Assembly (NCBI GenBank): GCA_039621445.1 | Contig: CP154955.1 | Coordinates: forward strand, 39,502,426-39,566,425 | Origin: Euglena gracilis | Taxonomy: Eukaryota > Euglenida > Euglenophyceae > Euglenales | DNA: 64,000 nucleotides | Reading direction: 5' to 3' | In this document: in pieces, positions 34,300 through 45,852 of the stretch | How positions within the stretch are numbered: position 1 is the first letter of the stretch | Layout of the letters: each line of letters opens with the position of its first letter | The notes under the pieces: model-generated | The model's database searches: none | The model's input: the letters and a program-made list of their open reading frames with translations, nothing else | Told to the model about the DNA's origin: nothing | Program-made: the position numbers and the translations under genes

Positions 34300-35140
34300 T
34301 TATCTGTGCAAACTTATCAGATGCTTTCAGATTCAAAGAATGACCCCAATTGAGTTTATGCACAATGTAGGCATATTTTTATCCATATGGTCACACAATT
34401 TCATGGATGTATTTTTTTTCCTGGTTTCTGATCCTTGGCCACCATGCAATCGCTGACAGGAAATGCGCTTGAGAGGTCAACCAGCATTGAGAAAATAGCT
34501 GATTCCACCCCTATTTTTTGTCACTTTTTTTTGCCCGAAACAAACAATGCACATTTCAAATGCAATGCAATATGGCGAATTTTTGTGGCATTTTTGTTGG
34601 GTTTTGTGAAAATTTACAGGATTTTGCAGAATTTCGAAAAAAGATCAGCTTGGGGTGTACAGATCTGTACAAGTGCCTGGATGAAGCTCAATTTTCTTTG
34701 GCATTGTTGGTCACTTTGGGCTTTTGGGGCTTTGGGACATTTCCATCCAGTTTTTCCAGTTTTTGACCAGTCACAAATCATTATTATTTGCGCCATCATT
34801 GGCCATCATTGGCCATTTTGGGCCAATTTTGGAATGCAGACGTCTTTTTCATCTTGTTTCTGCAGTCCTCATTTTGTCCTCAAGGCCTGCCATGTTGCAG
34901 ACACTTTAGGAGGCCAGATTCATTGACTTACATTTTCTTGGCTTTCTTGACCATTTATCTTGACCTTAGGAGAGGAACATCGTCTCTTGTCCATATTGGT
35001 TTTCCTCTTTGAGGAAATTAATCCTCATAAAATGCGAGAATGTCTTATCCATAAGTTGTGTGGATCGTGATTATTTGTGGCTTGGATTAATCTGATTCAG
35101 CCAGTGACTGAATTTATGCTGCCTACATGTGTGTTCTTCT
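34300..35140. other. No gene recognised
   Basis: AT-rich sequence with ATTTTGGGCCAATTTTGG-like repeats near 34790-34830. Confidence 0.4.
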
Positions 35141-35240
35141 TTCCCAATTGTGGTTGTTCAGCACCAGAGGTCTGTGCCAGTAGACAGCCACACTCTAGCA
35201 AGGCTGCCATCCGACAGGCAACTGTACAATACTCATCAGG

Positions 35241-35338
35241 TCATTTCTGTAACATACCAGAAGAGTTGCTCCTCCACTTCCATCTGGCACGCACACAACG
35301 GAGCTGAGAGGTGTGGATGGGGAGGGATTTCAGAGATG
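35241..35338 (-). CDS. Putative exon 'LKSLPIHT' (interval B, first copy)
   Basis: The minus strand reads LKSLPIHTSQLRCVRARWKW, then RSNSSGMLQK and stop. The copy at 43329-43438 reads LKSLPIHTTQCRCVRA, two extra residues from a 6-bp in-frame repeat, then RWKWRGNS. In-frame indel and conservative changes argue for translation. Family unknown. Confidence 0.45.
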
Positions 35339-35379
35339 GCGCTCCATATCCCATGTGAAGCAATCTATGACTTCCAAAA

Positions 35380-35432
35380 AAGTGGAAGGCCGATGCTGGT
35401 GGGTGTGGCACAATCAAAAATCGAAAGGTTCG
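35380..35432 (-). other. Shared block 'VPHPPA' (interval B, first copy)
   Basis: Minus VPHPPASAFHF against VPHPPALAIRL at 45.8 kb. The DNA match is TGCTGGTGGGTGTGGCACA. Confidence 0.4.
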
Positions 35433-36042
35433 AGTAAATTTTCCTTGCACCCGGGGTGTGGGCATTATTCTGGAAGTAATATTGAGAGAAATTTGGCAGC
35501 ACGAGAACGGCCGGCGACCAGCCGACCACTGGATGACTGACAAGTCATCAAATCCCTGAGGGACATTGAACAATTTGGTCCATTGCCGCGCCAAAAATAT
35601 TTTATTTCACTGCCTTGTGGAAACAACAACACACACGCAACACCGAGAGTGGACTCGCTGTGCTTGCATGCGCCGCGAGAGAGGTAGCTTTGAAAGACCG
35701 ACATTCTGGCACACCCCCAGTTGACTTGCAAGCCTGTTACCCATTCGGGCTGAGGGGGGGGGGACGCAGCGCCTCCTCATCAGGCATTGGTGCCCTCACC
35801 CCAAGACCCCTGCAGTTAGAGAATCCTGTGGGGGCAATGGGCAATAAGCGGATTTCAGTTAGGGATTTTAAAATGAATGTATGGGGCGAAAAGATTATGG
35901 GCAGTTCTTCGCGGAAACTCTCACCTGTCGGAGCAACAAATACACAGATAGGTGACAGGTCCGATTACGACGGGGGGAGGGTGGGCAGCCGACAATGCCT
36001 GGGATTTGTGGGGGAAGAAGGGTTAGGCTTCGGGGGAGAGGA

Positions 36043-36098
36043 CATATATCCCAACCGCAGCAGTCAGAAAAAACTGGAGCGGCGAGAGGGCGAAGCGG
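36043..36098. repeat. Recurrent block (6), diverged form
   Basis: Partner of 29083-29132, with a 4-bp length difference. Confidence 0.5.
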
Positions 36099-36729
36099 GG
36101 CAGGGCAGCTATCAGCCACGCAAAAAAAGCGCTGGAGCCATTGCCTGGGATGCCCTCGGCTGGAGTTCTGCCCCTATTTGATTACCTTCACTCGGTGGGG
36201 ATCGTATTGTCAGTTCTATTGTCTTTGATCAAATGTTGTTCACTGATCACTGAATATGATTGTCAAAACGGTTGCTTTAGACAATCACAGTGATGTTTGG
36301 GGGATGTCTGCTCGGACTTGGCAAAAGCAATTCGCTTTTTGTTGTTGTTGGTGGTGGTTTTGGATACCAGCCAGGCAGCCACTTCCCACGTGCCATCTCC
36401 GGGGGGGGGGTTCAAGAAACGACTGCACCAAATATCCCTGTTCGGTCCCAATTCCTAATTTGACTTTTCAACAAACATATTTTCACACAACAAATTCCAA
36501 ATAATGCGCATATTTTCTGCAGTGAAAAAAATCGCAAAAAACTATCTGAGTTTTCTGACAGATTTGTCAAAAGGTGTGTGCTTTGCATTGCTTGATAAAG
36601 TCTACTGAAAATCTACATTGTTCATTCACAAAATCCGAGGAGATCATTTGGGATCAGTCCAACGACAACGCCGTGTAACCAACAACCTGGGGTGGGAAGC
36701 CCTTGATTCATTGATTCCTTCGACGGCGG

Positions 36730-36870
36730 CCCGGAACACAACGGAGTGGCCGAGTCAGATAGAGATGCCGGGGGATGGCGCGCGAGAGTGGCGGGAGACC
36801 CCCTCCATGGCTGGAGGAGGCCCTCGACGAGGAAGCGTGCCTCGTGGTGGAGATGGACGGCTGCGGCCCC
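36730..36870 (-). other. Shared block 'FLVEGLL' (interval B, second copy)
   Basis: Minus HEARFLVEGLLQPWRGSPA. See the partner at 30020-30160. Confidence 0.45.
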
Positions 36871-37039
36871 TCCCCCCTGGCTTGGCTCGGCAGCGTTGGG
36901 CGCGGACTCTGCCCCCTTTCCGCTAAGGGACCGGACCCAAGGGGCAGGCAAGTGGACTGAAGTTGACAGAACGTATGCCCGTGCGGTGCCGGGCATGGAA
37001 AGGACGTGCCCGGGGAGACTCGTTCATTCTCTCACCTTT

Positions 37040-37290
37040 CTTTGGTGCCTGGGCAACCGCCGGCACCTCCGCAGGACGACCCCAATGTTTTGAAGCCAAG
37101 CCCCTCTGGAGTCCCCCCCCCCCCGTGGGGTGTGGGAACAGGACGCAGGGCAGGACTCTGGCGTTCAGCAGGTTGGTGGTGGGCGAGGGACAAACTGTGC
37201 AGCTTTGCGGCGGAGTGGGGGATGTGGAAGAAGGGGAGGCCGGCCCGCTGTGGCTTTGGCCTGGCGATGCCCCGAACACCCCAAAAGGTC
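37040..37290 (-). other. Shared block 'HSAAK' (interval B, second copy)
   Basis: Minus PQRAGLPFFHIPHSAAK then LHSLSLAHHQPAERQS. Open for over 100 codons here. Confidence 0.45.
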
Positions 37291-37983
37291 AAAATATGCC
37301 TCCGCCCGCCGATGCCCACCAGGCAACTAGCACAGGCCATGACAGGTCAGGCACGGGGGGCCCACCTTGGGCCGGTCTTGTATGTCACAAATTTGTGTGC
37401 AAAAAAAAGCCAAAAAGGCTAAAATCGGGGGACTTCTGTAAGAATGTGAGGAGGGGAGGGGAGCGCCCCGCCCCCCCAGAAGGGGTGGTCTGCTTATCCC
37501 CAACGGCAAAATGGTAAGTCAAGACTTTGAATCTCTGGGAACAAATTGATGATGGACCCCTTTCCCCTCGAGTGGAATGAGGTTTCTCATGTGTGTTTTG
37601 GCTGTTTATGATTTCAAAAATAGCCAAAAAAATGGGTATTTTTGGTCTTCATTGAGGGAGACATTTTGGGATTCAAAAAATATTTTGAACCCCATTTTCG
37701 GATTTTTGGCGCTTCGCGCCAGTCACCGCGGAAAAAAAATCCCATAAGCTTGCTCTTGTGGATCACCCCCCGGGGAGAGGGGGGGGTCTACAAGGATTTC
37801 CCCTTGCCAAAATTTGCCTAGCCCAGTATTTGCAGTACCCCCCAGGGGGTACTGCAAACCCTCAAGCAAAGGCATGGTGCCTTGTTATGGGATGCGTGCC
37901 ACAACGACCCCCCCCAGGCAGGAGGGTCGGTTTTGGGCCCCAGTCCCGGCCAACGAAGCCAAGTTTCGTTTGGGGCCTTGGGC

Positions 37984-38337
37984 CATACAATTGCTTACCG
38001 ACCCCGGGGGGGGGGAGGGGGGGGTCACTCCACTTTTTTAAAAACCAGTCAGTCACTCATTTTCAAAAAACCAGCCAGTCACTACCCCCCCCGGGGGGGG
38101 GTCGGCCACTCAGAAAAACGGCCACTTTCCAGTCACTTTAGGCCATTTTAGGCCCAAAAAAATTTTCCGGCGCCTTCGGCGCCGGGGTCACTCAAGCCAC
38201 TTTTGCCCACTCCTGGCCGACCCCCCCCCCCGGGGGGGGGGAGGGGTCCGGGCCAAAAACCAGTCAGTCAGTTTGAAAAAACCAGTCACCCACCCCCCGG
38301 GGGGGGGGGGGTTGGTCAGTGCTTAAGCAATTGTCTG
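37984..38337 (+). mobile_element. hAT-like element, 354 bp, perfect 8-bp TSD
   Basis: CCTTGGGC at 37976-37983 and 38338-38345. Ends CATACAATTGCTTA and, reverse complemented, CAGACAATTGCTTA. The interior has AACCAGTCAGTCA and GGCGCCTTCGGCGCC, as in 63268-63639. No coding content. Confidence 0.85.
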
Positions 38338-38367
38338 CCTTGGGCCTTGGGTGCCGCAGGTTGTGGT

Positions 38368-39655
38368 CAGGATTTTGCTTAAGGACCCGGGGGGTGTCCA
38401 ATGCCTAGTCATTTTGCTTGATACTGGGAAAAAAGCCACTAGCTAAGCCCCACCCTCCCCGCCCGGGGGCCCAAATGTAAAAAATTTTCCTCGCGTGCCC
38501 TGGGTCGAGGTGGAAATGAGGGTTTTATTTTTGGCTGACTTTGCCCAAAAACTCCCAAAAATGGCCAAAATGGGCATTTTTGCAGGTTTGGGGGGGGGTC
38601 CAAAAAAAACACGCTATGCGCCAGGTGATGTATTTTTTTTTCACTAGCAGGGAATTTCTTACCCCCCCCCCCCTAGTCGTATGACCGGGTTCCTGCAACC
38701 TGTGACCGGGGGGGGGTGGTCATAACACCCCCCTAACCTGCAACCTGTGACCGGGGGGTGGTCATAGATGAGGGGGCGGTTGTAGGTGTGTGTGAAAACT
38801 GTCCCAAAATGGCATTTTTTACCCCCCCAAAATGTCCCATTTTTCAAAAATCCGGCGCTTCGCGCCGGCAGGGGGGACCTTATTTTGGGGGGGTCCATTT
38901 CATGGATTTTTGCTCGGACCGGCCAGGGGGGGGACTTATTTTGGGGGGTTAAATTTTTTCGCAACCTGCAACCTGTGACCGGGGGGGGTGGTCAAAACAC
39001 CCCCATGACCTGCAACCTGTGACCGGGGGGTGGTCATAGATGAGGGGTGGTCGTACGACTAGGGGGGGGGGGTAAGGCCCCCCAGGGGGGTCCAGCCTCC
39101 GGCTGGCAAAAAGGCTGTTGGCTGGAAACGAGCTGCTGGCCGGACCCCCCGGGGGGATGTGGGGGAGGGCGAGGGGGGGTCCGGGGCAGGAGGGGGCTGG
39201 GCTGGGCTGGGTCAATGAAAGCCAAAATTTTATAAAACATTTTTGCCTTCTCGACATTTTGATGGATGGAACTAGATCAAGGCTGGGGGGCTGTGATGGA
39301 GGAAGCTGTGACGAGGGGAAAAATGCAGGGATAGGTGAGCTGGGCAGCCTAGTTGGCTTGCCAGTCAGCGGCCGGCTGGCCCGGCCTCTGGCCGGGCTGG
39401 ACCTGACTTTATTTCACTCGACCCCCCCCCCCCCCCCCCCGCCCCCCCTGGGGTGCTCCCAGCCCGAATTTGGGTTGCTGGCTGGATTTGAGCTGCTGGC
39501 TGGCTGGACCCCCCCCCCCCCGGGGGGGTTGGGTACCCTCCTGTTCACCAGCCAGTCCTGCAAGCAGACCCCCGCCAGGGGGTCTGTTGGGATTTCAAAG
39601 CTGGCTGCATTCCACCCCCCCCCCCCGGATATTGCGAGCCCTTAAGCAAAAGCCT
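38368..39655 (+). mobile_element. Composite hAT-like element, 1288 bp, perfect 8-bp TSD
   Basis: GTTGTGGT at 38360-38367 and 39656-39663. Ends CAGGATTTTGCTTAAGG and CAGGCTTTTGCTTAAGG (16 of 17). Inside are a GAGGTGGAAATGA segment, a complete TAGTCGTA MITE (38659-39075) and a GGCTGG-rich segment similar to 12860-13320. It begins 30 bp after the element at 37984. Confidence 0.8.
38659..39075 (+). mobile_element. MITE with C-run plus TAGTCGTACGACC ends, nested
   Basis: TTAC, a C run, then CTAGTCGTATGACC on the left; GGTCGTACGACTAG, a G run and GTAA on the right. CAACCTGTGACCGGGGGG repeats form subterminal units. A 207-bp relative lies at 56411-56617. Confidence 0.8.
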
Positions 39656-39896
39656 GGTTGTGGTGCAACCTTCTCAAAAAGAGAAGCCTGACTGGAATTC
39701 ACCCAGGAGGGGGCAGGAAATTAAGATTGCCAGAAATGTATGGACCTCAAAGCGTCTTAAAAACGACACCCACTCCTCTTCAAAGCGACGCCAACCCACA
39801 AGCCACAGTGGAATACAGCTCCCACGCAGGAAGGGCGGCCGATCGACCGGCCACAGGGAGCTGCAACCGTGAGCTTGGGGAGGGGGAGGGGCGGCA

Positions 39897-39949
39897 GGTA
39901 TCCAAACCGCGGGGTGGTGCTCCGAGCCCCCGCGGCGATATGGCAAAGA
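39897..39949. repeat. Recurrent 55-bp hairpin block (7)
   Basis: CCGCGGGG pairs perfectly with CCCCGCGG around a 12-nt loop, then CGATATGGCAAAG. The minus frame is open (LCHIAAGA...PRFGYLPP). Partner of block (4). Confidence 0.6.
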
Positions 39950-40124
39950 GGGGCACCGAAGGCCGGGCCCCCATCAGCCCGAAAGGACGAGTGCGGGGGT
40001 CACAGAAAATGTTGCACTGGCCCGACAAAGCCCTCCCCCAGAGCTGCTACAGTTGAAGGTGAAGAAGTTTGCACGCGTACGACTTTCGGTGTGCCATGCA
40101 CAAAAATAGGGTCGGGCAATCTAC

Positions 40125-40190
40125 ACCGCACGCCGAGGGGGGTGGCCCGGCAAAGCTTTGCGCAGGGGTCGGAGGGTCTGGGGACATCCT
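40125..40190 (-). other. Shared block 'SDPCAK' (interval B, second copy)
   Basis: Minus PSDPCAKLCRATPLGVR. Confidence 0.4.
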
Positions 40191-40300
40191 GTTGTGGCCA
40201 GGCAAGCAAAGCCGTCTGGCAGAGGGGATGGCTGCCCAGCCCGCACATCCTCTGGAGGGCCCCCAAAAAAAAACAGAATCGAAAACCACTCAGTGGGAAA

Positions 40301-40728
40301 AGGGGTTTTTGCACCCGGGGTGGGGTCCTGCGGGCCAGCTGGAAAAAGGTGCTGTGATTGGAGAAAAGGTGTTGGCGGGGGGTGGGGGGAACGGGGGGGG
40401 GCCAGCAGGCTGGGAGCTGGACCCGGCGGATACCGAAAACAGCCCAAAACAGCCCAAACCTAACTGGGTTTGCATTTTTCAGCCAAAATTAGGAGGTGAA
40501 AAACCAAAACCCACCATGCCATTATAGCCATATTTCATTCCTTCTTTGGTCTAGCCCAGCTTTGCGGGGCTGGACCCAACTTTACTTCAGTGGACCCCGG
40601 CTGTCCCGGGGTCCGCTGACCCTGGGGGTCTGCACGCAGGCTGGGGGGTGCTGCTTGAAAAAAAAAGGTGCTGGCTGGCTGGAGCCCCAGCCTGGGGGTA
40701 GGGTTCCCTCCGGCTTAAAGAACCCCTG
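40301..40728. mobile_element. Probable hAT-like element, worn ends
   Basis: The right end CCGGCTTAAAGAACCCCTG matches the family terminus of 13331. A likely left end AGGGGTTTTTGC is at 40301. The 8-bp flanks agree at only 5 of 8. Confidence 0.35.
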
Positions 40729-40759
40729 GTAGGCCAGACGGTAACCGTTCCGTTGCTCT

Positions 40760-41040
40760 GAGAACATGCGGTGGGATCAAAATCTTGGCCCCGAAAACGA
40801 CGTTCTCCAGGCCACTGGCTTCAACGACAAATGCATTGATTTTAGGGGGAAAGAAGGCGGGCCACAACAGGACACGCCAACGCTGTGGCACGGCTGCCCA
40901 CAGACACACCAGGGAGGATGGAAATGTGGGGGTAAGGGGGGCGGCAGGTATCCAAACCGCCGGGGGTAGAGGCCCCGGCGGTGATATTGCAAAGCGCGAC
41001 GGGGGGCCCCATCGCCGGGGCTTCCCTACCTTTCCCTAGC
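40760..41040 (-). other. Shared block with hairpin (8), possible exon
   Basis: Second copy of 32330-32640. The hairpin block at 40947-40998 has a perfect CCGCCGGGG/CCCCGGCGG stem. A 1-bp length change relative to its partner breaks one of the two frames. Confidence 0.45.
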
Positions 41041-41339
41041 CAGTCACAAGACCTTGTGCTCGCTTGAGGGTGCGGGGGCATCATGCGGTGAGTCGCAATA
41101 GTGGCCCCCCCAGAAATGAAAATGGTCCTGATAACCCAGTCAAATCAGCCCCCCCCCCCCCCGGAAATGAAAACTGAGCTCAACGTGTGGTCCTGATATG
41201 GAGCTTCGGTCGACCACTGTGGTACTTTCAGTTCCAGGGCATTAGGTCACAGCCTGAACTGAGGTGGTGGGGTCACTTCAAGAAACAAGCCGCAAAAAAA
41301 AAGGAAACTTCTTGTTTTCCATGTCGCCAAAAAAAAATC

Positions 41340-41600
41340 AGCAAATGAGAAAGAAATTTAAACCGGTAATCGACATTTTGTGGAAGAACACTGCGAGGGA
41401 TATATATCTCAGGGAAAAACATTTTATCCCCAATGAAATGAAGGAGAAAGACTTCAAGGAGCACACAATCGCTAACCAGGACCAGGACGATGGGGCCCCA
41501 ACACAGGCGTCACGTCGCAGATGGAAGGCTTGGGGAGGAAAGAAGGGACAGAAGAGGATGGGAACACCGGCTGGCTGTGCCCCACCCAACATTCCGATTC
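41340..41600 (-). other. Shared block (interval B, second copy), probably decayed
   Basis: Homologous to 33958-34200. The minus frame VTPVLGPHRPGPG meets a stop, and matching pieces fall in different frames. Confidence 0.4.
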
Positions 41601-41699
41601 GGTCGGACCTTGCAAACAGGCTTTTGTTAAAAGACCCGGGGGGAGGGTCCACTGGGAGGGTCCACTTTTACTAGACACTTAGGCAGCGGCCATATCATT

Positions 41700-43240
41700 G
41701 ATTCTGGACCCTGGCAGGGTTTTATATGAGCGTTGTATTTGGATGGGAATTGCCTTAAAGGAGGTAATATCCGGCCATAATTTGAACTCCCAACTTTCAA
41801 GCCAGGCACGTGTCCGCTTGACCCCCCGAAGAAAAAAACAAATCACTGAACCAGTACTTCGCAACGGAGAGGTTGTGTTTTCTATGGCCTTTCGCGGGTT
41901 TTCCTTTTTTAAAAAAAGCCCCCGAGTTCACATCTTTGGGTCATCCTTTGAGCCAATAACTAAAGTGGGAATTTAGTGCAGCAGATGAGTGTATGTGCCC
42001 ACTCACCAGACGGGCTGCTGGATGGTAACCGATTTTTTCCCCACCCCCTTAAAGCACCCTTCTATCTAAGCATACCCCTTGGGTAAGCACACCCCTCTGG
42101 GCCACACCATCACTTTCAAAATCATTCTTGCCGGAAGCTCTTGTTTTTGTCCAGATATTTTTGTTTTGAGATTTTTCTCCCCCAGAAACCATTGTCATAG
42201 CATTCCCCTGCGTGATGTGATAAATTGTTGTTTTTATCCTGCTTATGAAGGCCTTCATTTGGGTGAAATATGTCGCAGATTTTTCACAAAATATCAAGCA
42301 AAAACCGCAGAACTTTTTGTCAAATTCCTCCAGAGACGGTCACCCCTGTGAGGTGTCATTCCCATCCCAGCTGGCTGGTCTTTGGCCTGATTGTAACGTT
42401 GAAGGTTCTCACCAACCTCGGCCTTTGTCCAGGACGCAGCTTATCGTTGGCACATCCCTGTGTCAAATCGAATATTCTTGGCCATTGCCACGGGAGAACG
42501 TTTCACTGTGCCCTCTGAATTCTCATTGTCTGCTTTTGCATTCTTAAGAAAACATATGGCTTCCGGTTAGATTTTTTTTTTAGAGGTTTTGCAGGGGGAA
42601 GAACGCTTCTTCTTCAGGTGCAGAACCTGGGTGGGGGGGGTGAGGGAGGCTCACTGCAGCTAGTCCAAACTTGGCCAGTGGAAACCCTAGTGGACCACCC
42701 CGGGCGGCGGGTTCCGCCATTAGGGCTAGATAGTGGAATTTTTTTTTCTGGTGACCGGCGAGAAGTGCCTCATTTTTATAGACCCCCAAAACCTGCCAAA
42801 GCTGCCCATTTCGGCAATTTTTTGTGCTTGTCAGAAAAAAGAAAAAAACATTAAAGTCCTGTTTCCATCTCGGCAGGTAGCACCGGAGGAAAACTTCCCG
42901 TCAAAAGACCCCCCCCCCGGGGGGTCTAGTGGGTGTTACTCTCCTTTTTCAAAAAAAACCAATCAGTTTCAAATGGAAAAACCACCAGTCACCCGCTTCC
43001 CAACCCCGGGGGGTCGGTCCCTCTTTCCTAAAATCATGGTTTCCAAAACTTTAGCCGAAAATCCAAAAAAAAATCCTTTTTCTTTGGCGCTAGGTGGCAC
43101 TTTCAGCCAGTTCTGGCTGACACGACCTCTGGAGGGGGTGTCTGGAGCCAAAAAACCCAATCACCCTGCCCCGGGGGGGGGGTCAGAAACACTTTAAACA
43201 ATGGCATGGTGGTGACCAAATGACTGTATCACGGCGACAC
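41700..43240. other. No gene; transposon debris
   Basis: Contains a lone CAGGCTTTTGTTAAAAG terminus near 41620, C-run/G-run palindromes near 42910 and 43170, and a CCTTTTTCTTTGGCGC-type interior near 43075. Limits not resolved. Confidence 0.35.
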
Positions 43241-43328
43241 ACTCCCTTGTTCAGCATCAGAGGTTTCAGCCAGCAGACGGCCATACTCTAGCAAGGGAGC
43301 CATCCGGCAGGAAACTGTACAACACTCA

Positions 43329-43438
43329 TCAGGTCTTTTCTGTTTTATACTGGAACGAGTTGCCCCTCCACTTCCATCTGGCACTGGCACGCACACAACG
43401 GCACTGAGTGGTGTGGATGGGGAGGGATTTCAAAGCTG
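43329..43438 (-). CDS. Putative exon 'LKSLPIHT' (interval B, second copy)
   Basis: LKSLPIHTTQCRCVRASARW then KWRGNSFQYKTEKT and stop. Compare 35241-35338. Confidence 0.45.
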
Positions 43439-43499
43439 ACGCTATGGCCATACCCCACATGAAATCCTCCTCCCAGCGGTAACCACCAAAAAAATATAC

Positions 43500-45050
43500 G
43501 TAACAATGGCAGCTACCAAAGAAGTTGGCTGTTCTTTACCAGTTTTCCGCCTACCGTGTGCCGGTGAAGAACCTTTCGCTAAACGCAAGGCAAAAAAGGG
43601 CATGGGCCATTGCACAAGACTAAAATTTTTGAAGCGACACTTGGCGTTTGGGTTGTTGGGAGGATGGAGGTGAATAGAATATGAAAAAGAAATTGGGGGG
43701 CGGGGCAGGGTAATCAATGAGGCATGAGAAAATCCCTGAGTAACGTTGCAGACATTACTCTCCTGGGTGCATAAATGATGAAAGTGGAGTCATAACAGGG
43801 AAAAGCTTTGGGCAAGAAGTGCAGACAATCGTGTACAGGGAAGGACGAACGGTGGGATAAATAATGAAACCATTGGAAAGCAGGATCATTGCTGAGATGA
43901 TATACAAATTGCCATGGACGCACCAAATCAAAGGCAATAAGGCTTGGTTTGTCACTTTTCAAACAATTTTTGTTTTAGCAATAGCTCAGGTCTTAGCCAG
44001 AGAGCTCAGGTTTGATCTTGTGGCCTGTAAGCCCCCCCCCCCGGGAAACTATCTTGTGCACCACACGGAACTTTTTTTGGACCCTGGGGGGTCCTGGTGG
44101 GTCCAGCCAGCACCTTTTTCCAGCCTGCCCGTGGGGTAACTGGGGTCCTTTTGTGAAAATCCCTGATTGGGGGAGGTTTCGTCATATTCTGACAATTTAA
44201 AAAAATCGAGGTCTCAAAAGTTCTTCATTCCTGGACAGGGGATCATGAAATCAGTTATTATTACCATTATTGTTGTTGTTGCTGCTGCTGCTGTTGTAAT
44301 TTGCTAGCTACCCCCCCCCCTTCCCCACAAACTGTCCTCTACCTGTGAACCCTATGAGGACAGGTGGGCAGGGACAGGGGGTGGAGGACAGTTTGCCTGA
44401 CGGGTCCGGGTTAAAAGAAAAAAGCCCACGTTTCGACCCTCTGTTCTCCCTGCCATGCCTGGAGGTCCTTTCGGCGGTTCGTGCCAATTCTCTTTTTACA
44501 TATTAAACAAAATTCCTCCAAAATGACATTTTTGGCCGTTTTGGTGCAAAAAAAATTAACCTGGCACTTTGTCTGCATTAAAAAAGCTGGCCAAACCTCC
44601 GAAAAGGTCTTCCAACTGGGGGGTGTCAACGCCCCCCAGGGTCCACATAGGGACGGTGATAGGTTAGCGCCCATATTCCTGGGCTTGGAAACATTTGTGC
44701 TGAAGCAAAATTCTTGAGCAGAGGATGTTTTTTTCGAGGTGCCAGACGTCAACTCCACCCCACACCCCCAGGAAGTAATCCTCAGCCAACTGGGTGGGAA
44801 CCCTTTGGTCCAGCGGGGCGAGGAGGGGGGCACACCCCACACCCCAATGGCATGGTTTGGGTGACGGATTTTTGCGGCGGAAGCGCCGGGCCGGAAATCC
44901 TTGACCCCCCCCCAAACGGCCAATGGTGCCATTTTGGGCACTTTTTGGGCAAGATTGTGTCACAAATATAGTAAAAAAAATTTTGGTGCAAAAAGCGCCA
45001 GAAGAGTTTCGACCTTTTGGGGGGGTCCCGGGAGCCCCACCCCCGGCGTC
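43500..45050. other. No gene recognised
   Basis: Mixed sequence with TTGTTGTTGCTGCTG triplets at 44270-44295 and a CCTGTCC/GGACAGG inverted pair around 44330-44390. Open frames here have no recognisable domain. Confidence 0.35.
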
Positions 45051-45060
45051 GGGTCCGGAC

Positions 45061-45369
45061 CATAGATTCACTTAGCGACCCTCACCTCGAGGAGGGGGGG
45101 GGGGCACTTTCCCCCGGGCCCAAACCAAGCCACCAACTTTTCCAAAAACCATCCCACCCACGACCCCCCGGGGGCGGGGGGGGGGGGGCGGGGGGCAAAC
45201 CACCCACCCACCCACATAAAGTCCAGCAAAAATCGGCCGAAAACGCCAAAAAATTTTCTGGCCCGGCCTTTGGCCAGGCAATAACCCTACACGGTGGGGT
45301 CCCAGGGCCCAACCCACCCACTCTCAAAATCCACTGGGAGGGGTTACACAGGTGTTAAGTGAATCTTTG
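45061..45369 (+). mobile_element. hAT-like element, 309 bp, 8-bp TSD
   Basis: GTCCGGAC and GTCCGGTC flanks (7 of 8). Ends CATAGATTCACTTAG and, reverse complemented, CAAAGATTCACTTAA. The end type is intermediate between the two exon-disrupting elements and the CATTGCTTA elements. Confidence 0.75.
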
Positions 45370-45769
45370 GTCCGGTCATGGCAGGTGGGGGGGTTGTCTG
45401 GACCCCTCCCCTCCGGTTCAAGAGGGGGGTGGGGGGCACGGCCCCCCACCTGATCCGGTATATGCTCATATCAAACCCTGGTTGGGCCCAGAGTCGAATT
45501 CCCAGGTGGGAGCAGAGCAGGCCGGACTGTGCAAAAAATGGGAGATACATTTCGATTTTTCATGAACTAAAGCCCATTAAAAACAATAAGTTTCCAATAA
45601 AATAATAACTAAACTGCAGAAAGAGACATAAAAAATGTCACTAAAATGTTCATTTGCTCTTTTATTTACTTCGAAAAATTAACATGCTATTTCTAATGCG
45701 TGCATGCATGAAAACGATAAACGGAATAGAATGGTATCTTTCAAGGAAGGGAATTCAGCAAGACAGTTT

Positions 45770-45852
45770 TCAGCAGAATCCAACAACGGAGGCGGCAAGC
45801 GGATAGCCAATGCTGGTGGGTGTGGCACAGTCAAAGCTGAGAATTCTTTGTC
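45770..45852 (-). other. Shared block 'VPHPPA' (interval B, second copy)
   Basis: Minus TVPHPPALAIRLPPPLLDSA. It lies just upstream of the stop of RRM copy C, as the 19.45 kb block does for copy B. Confidence 0.4.
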
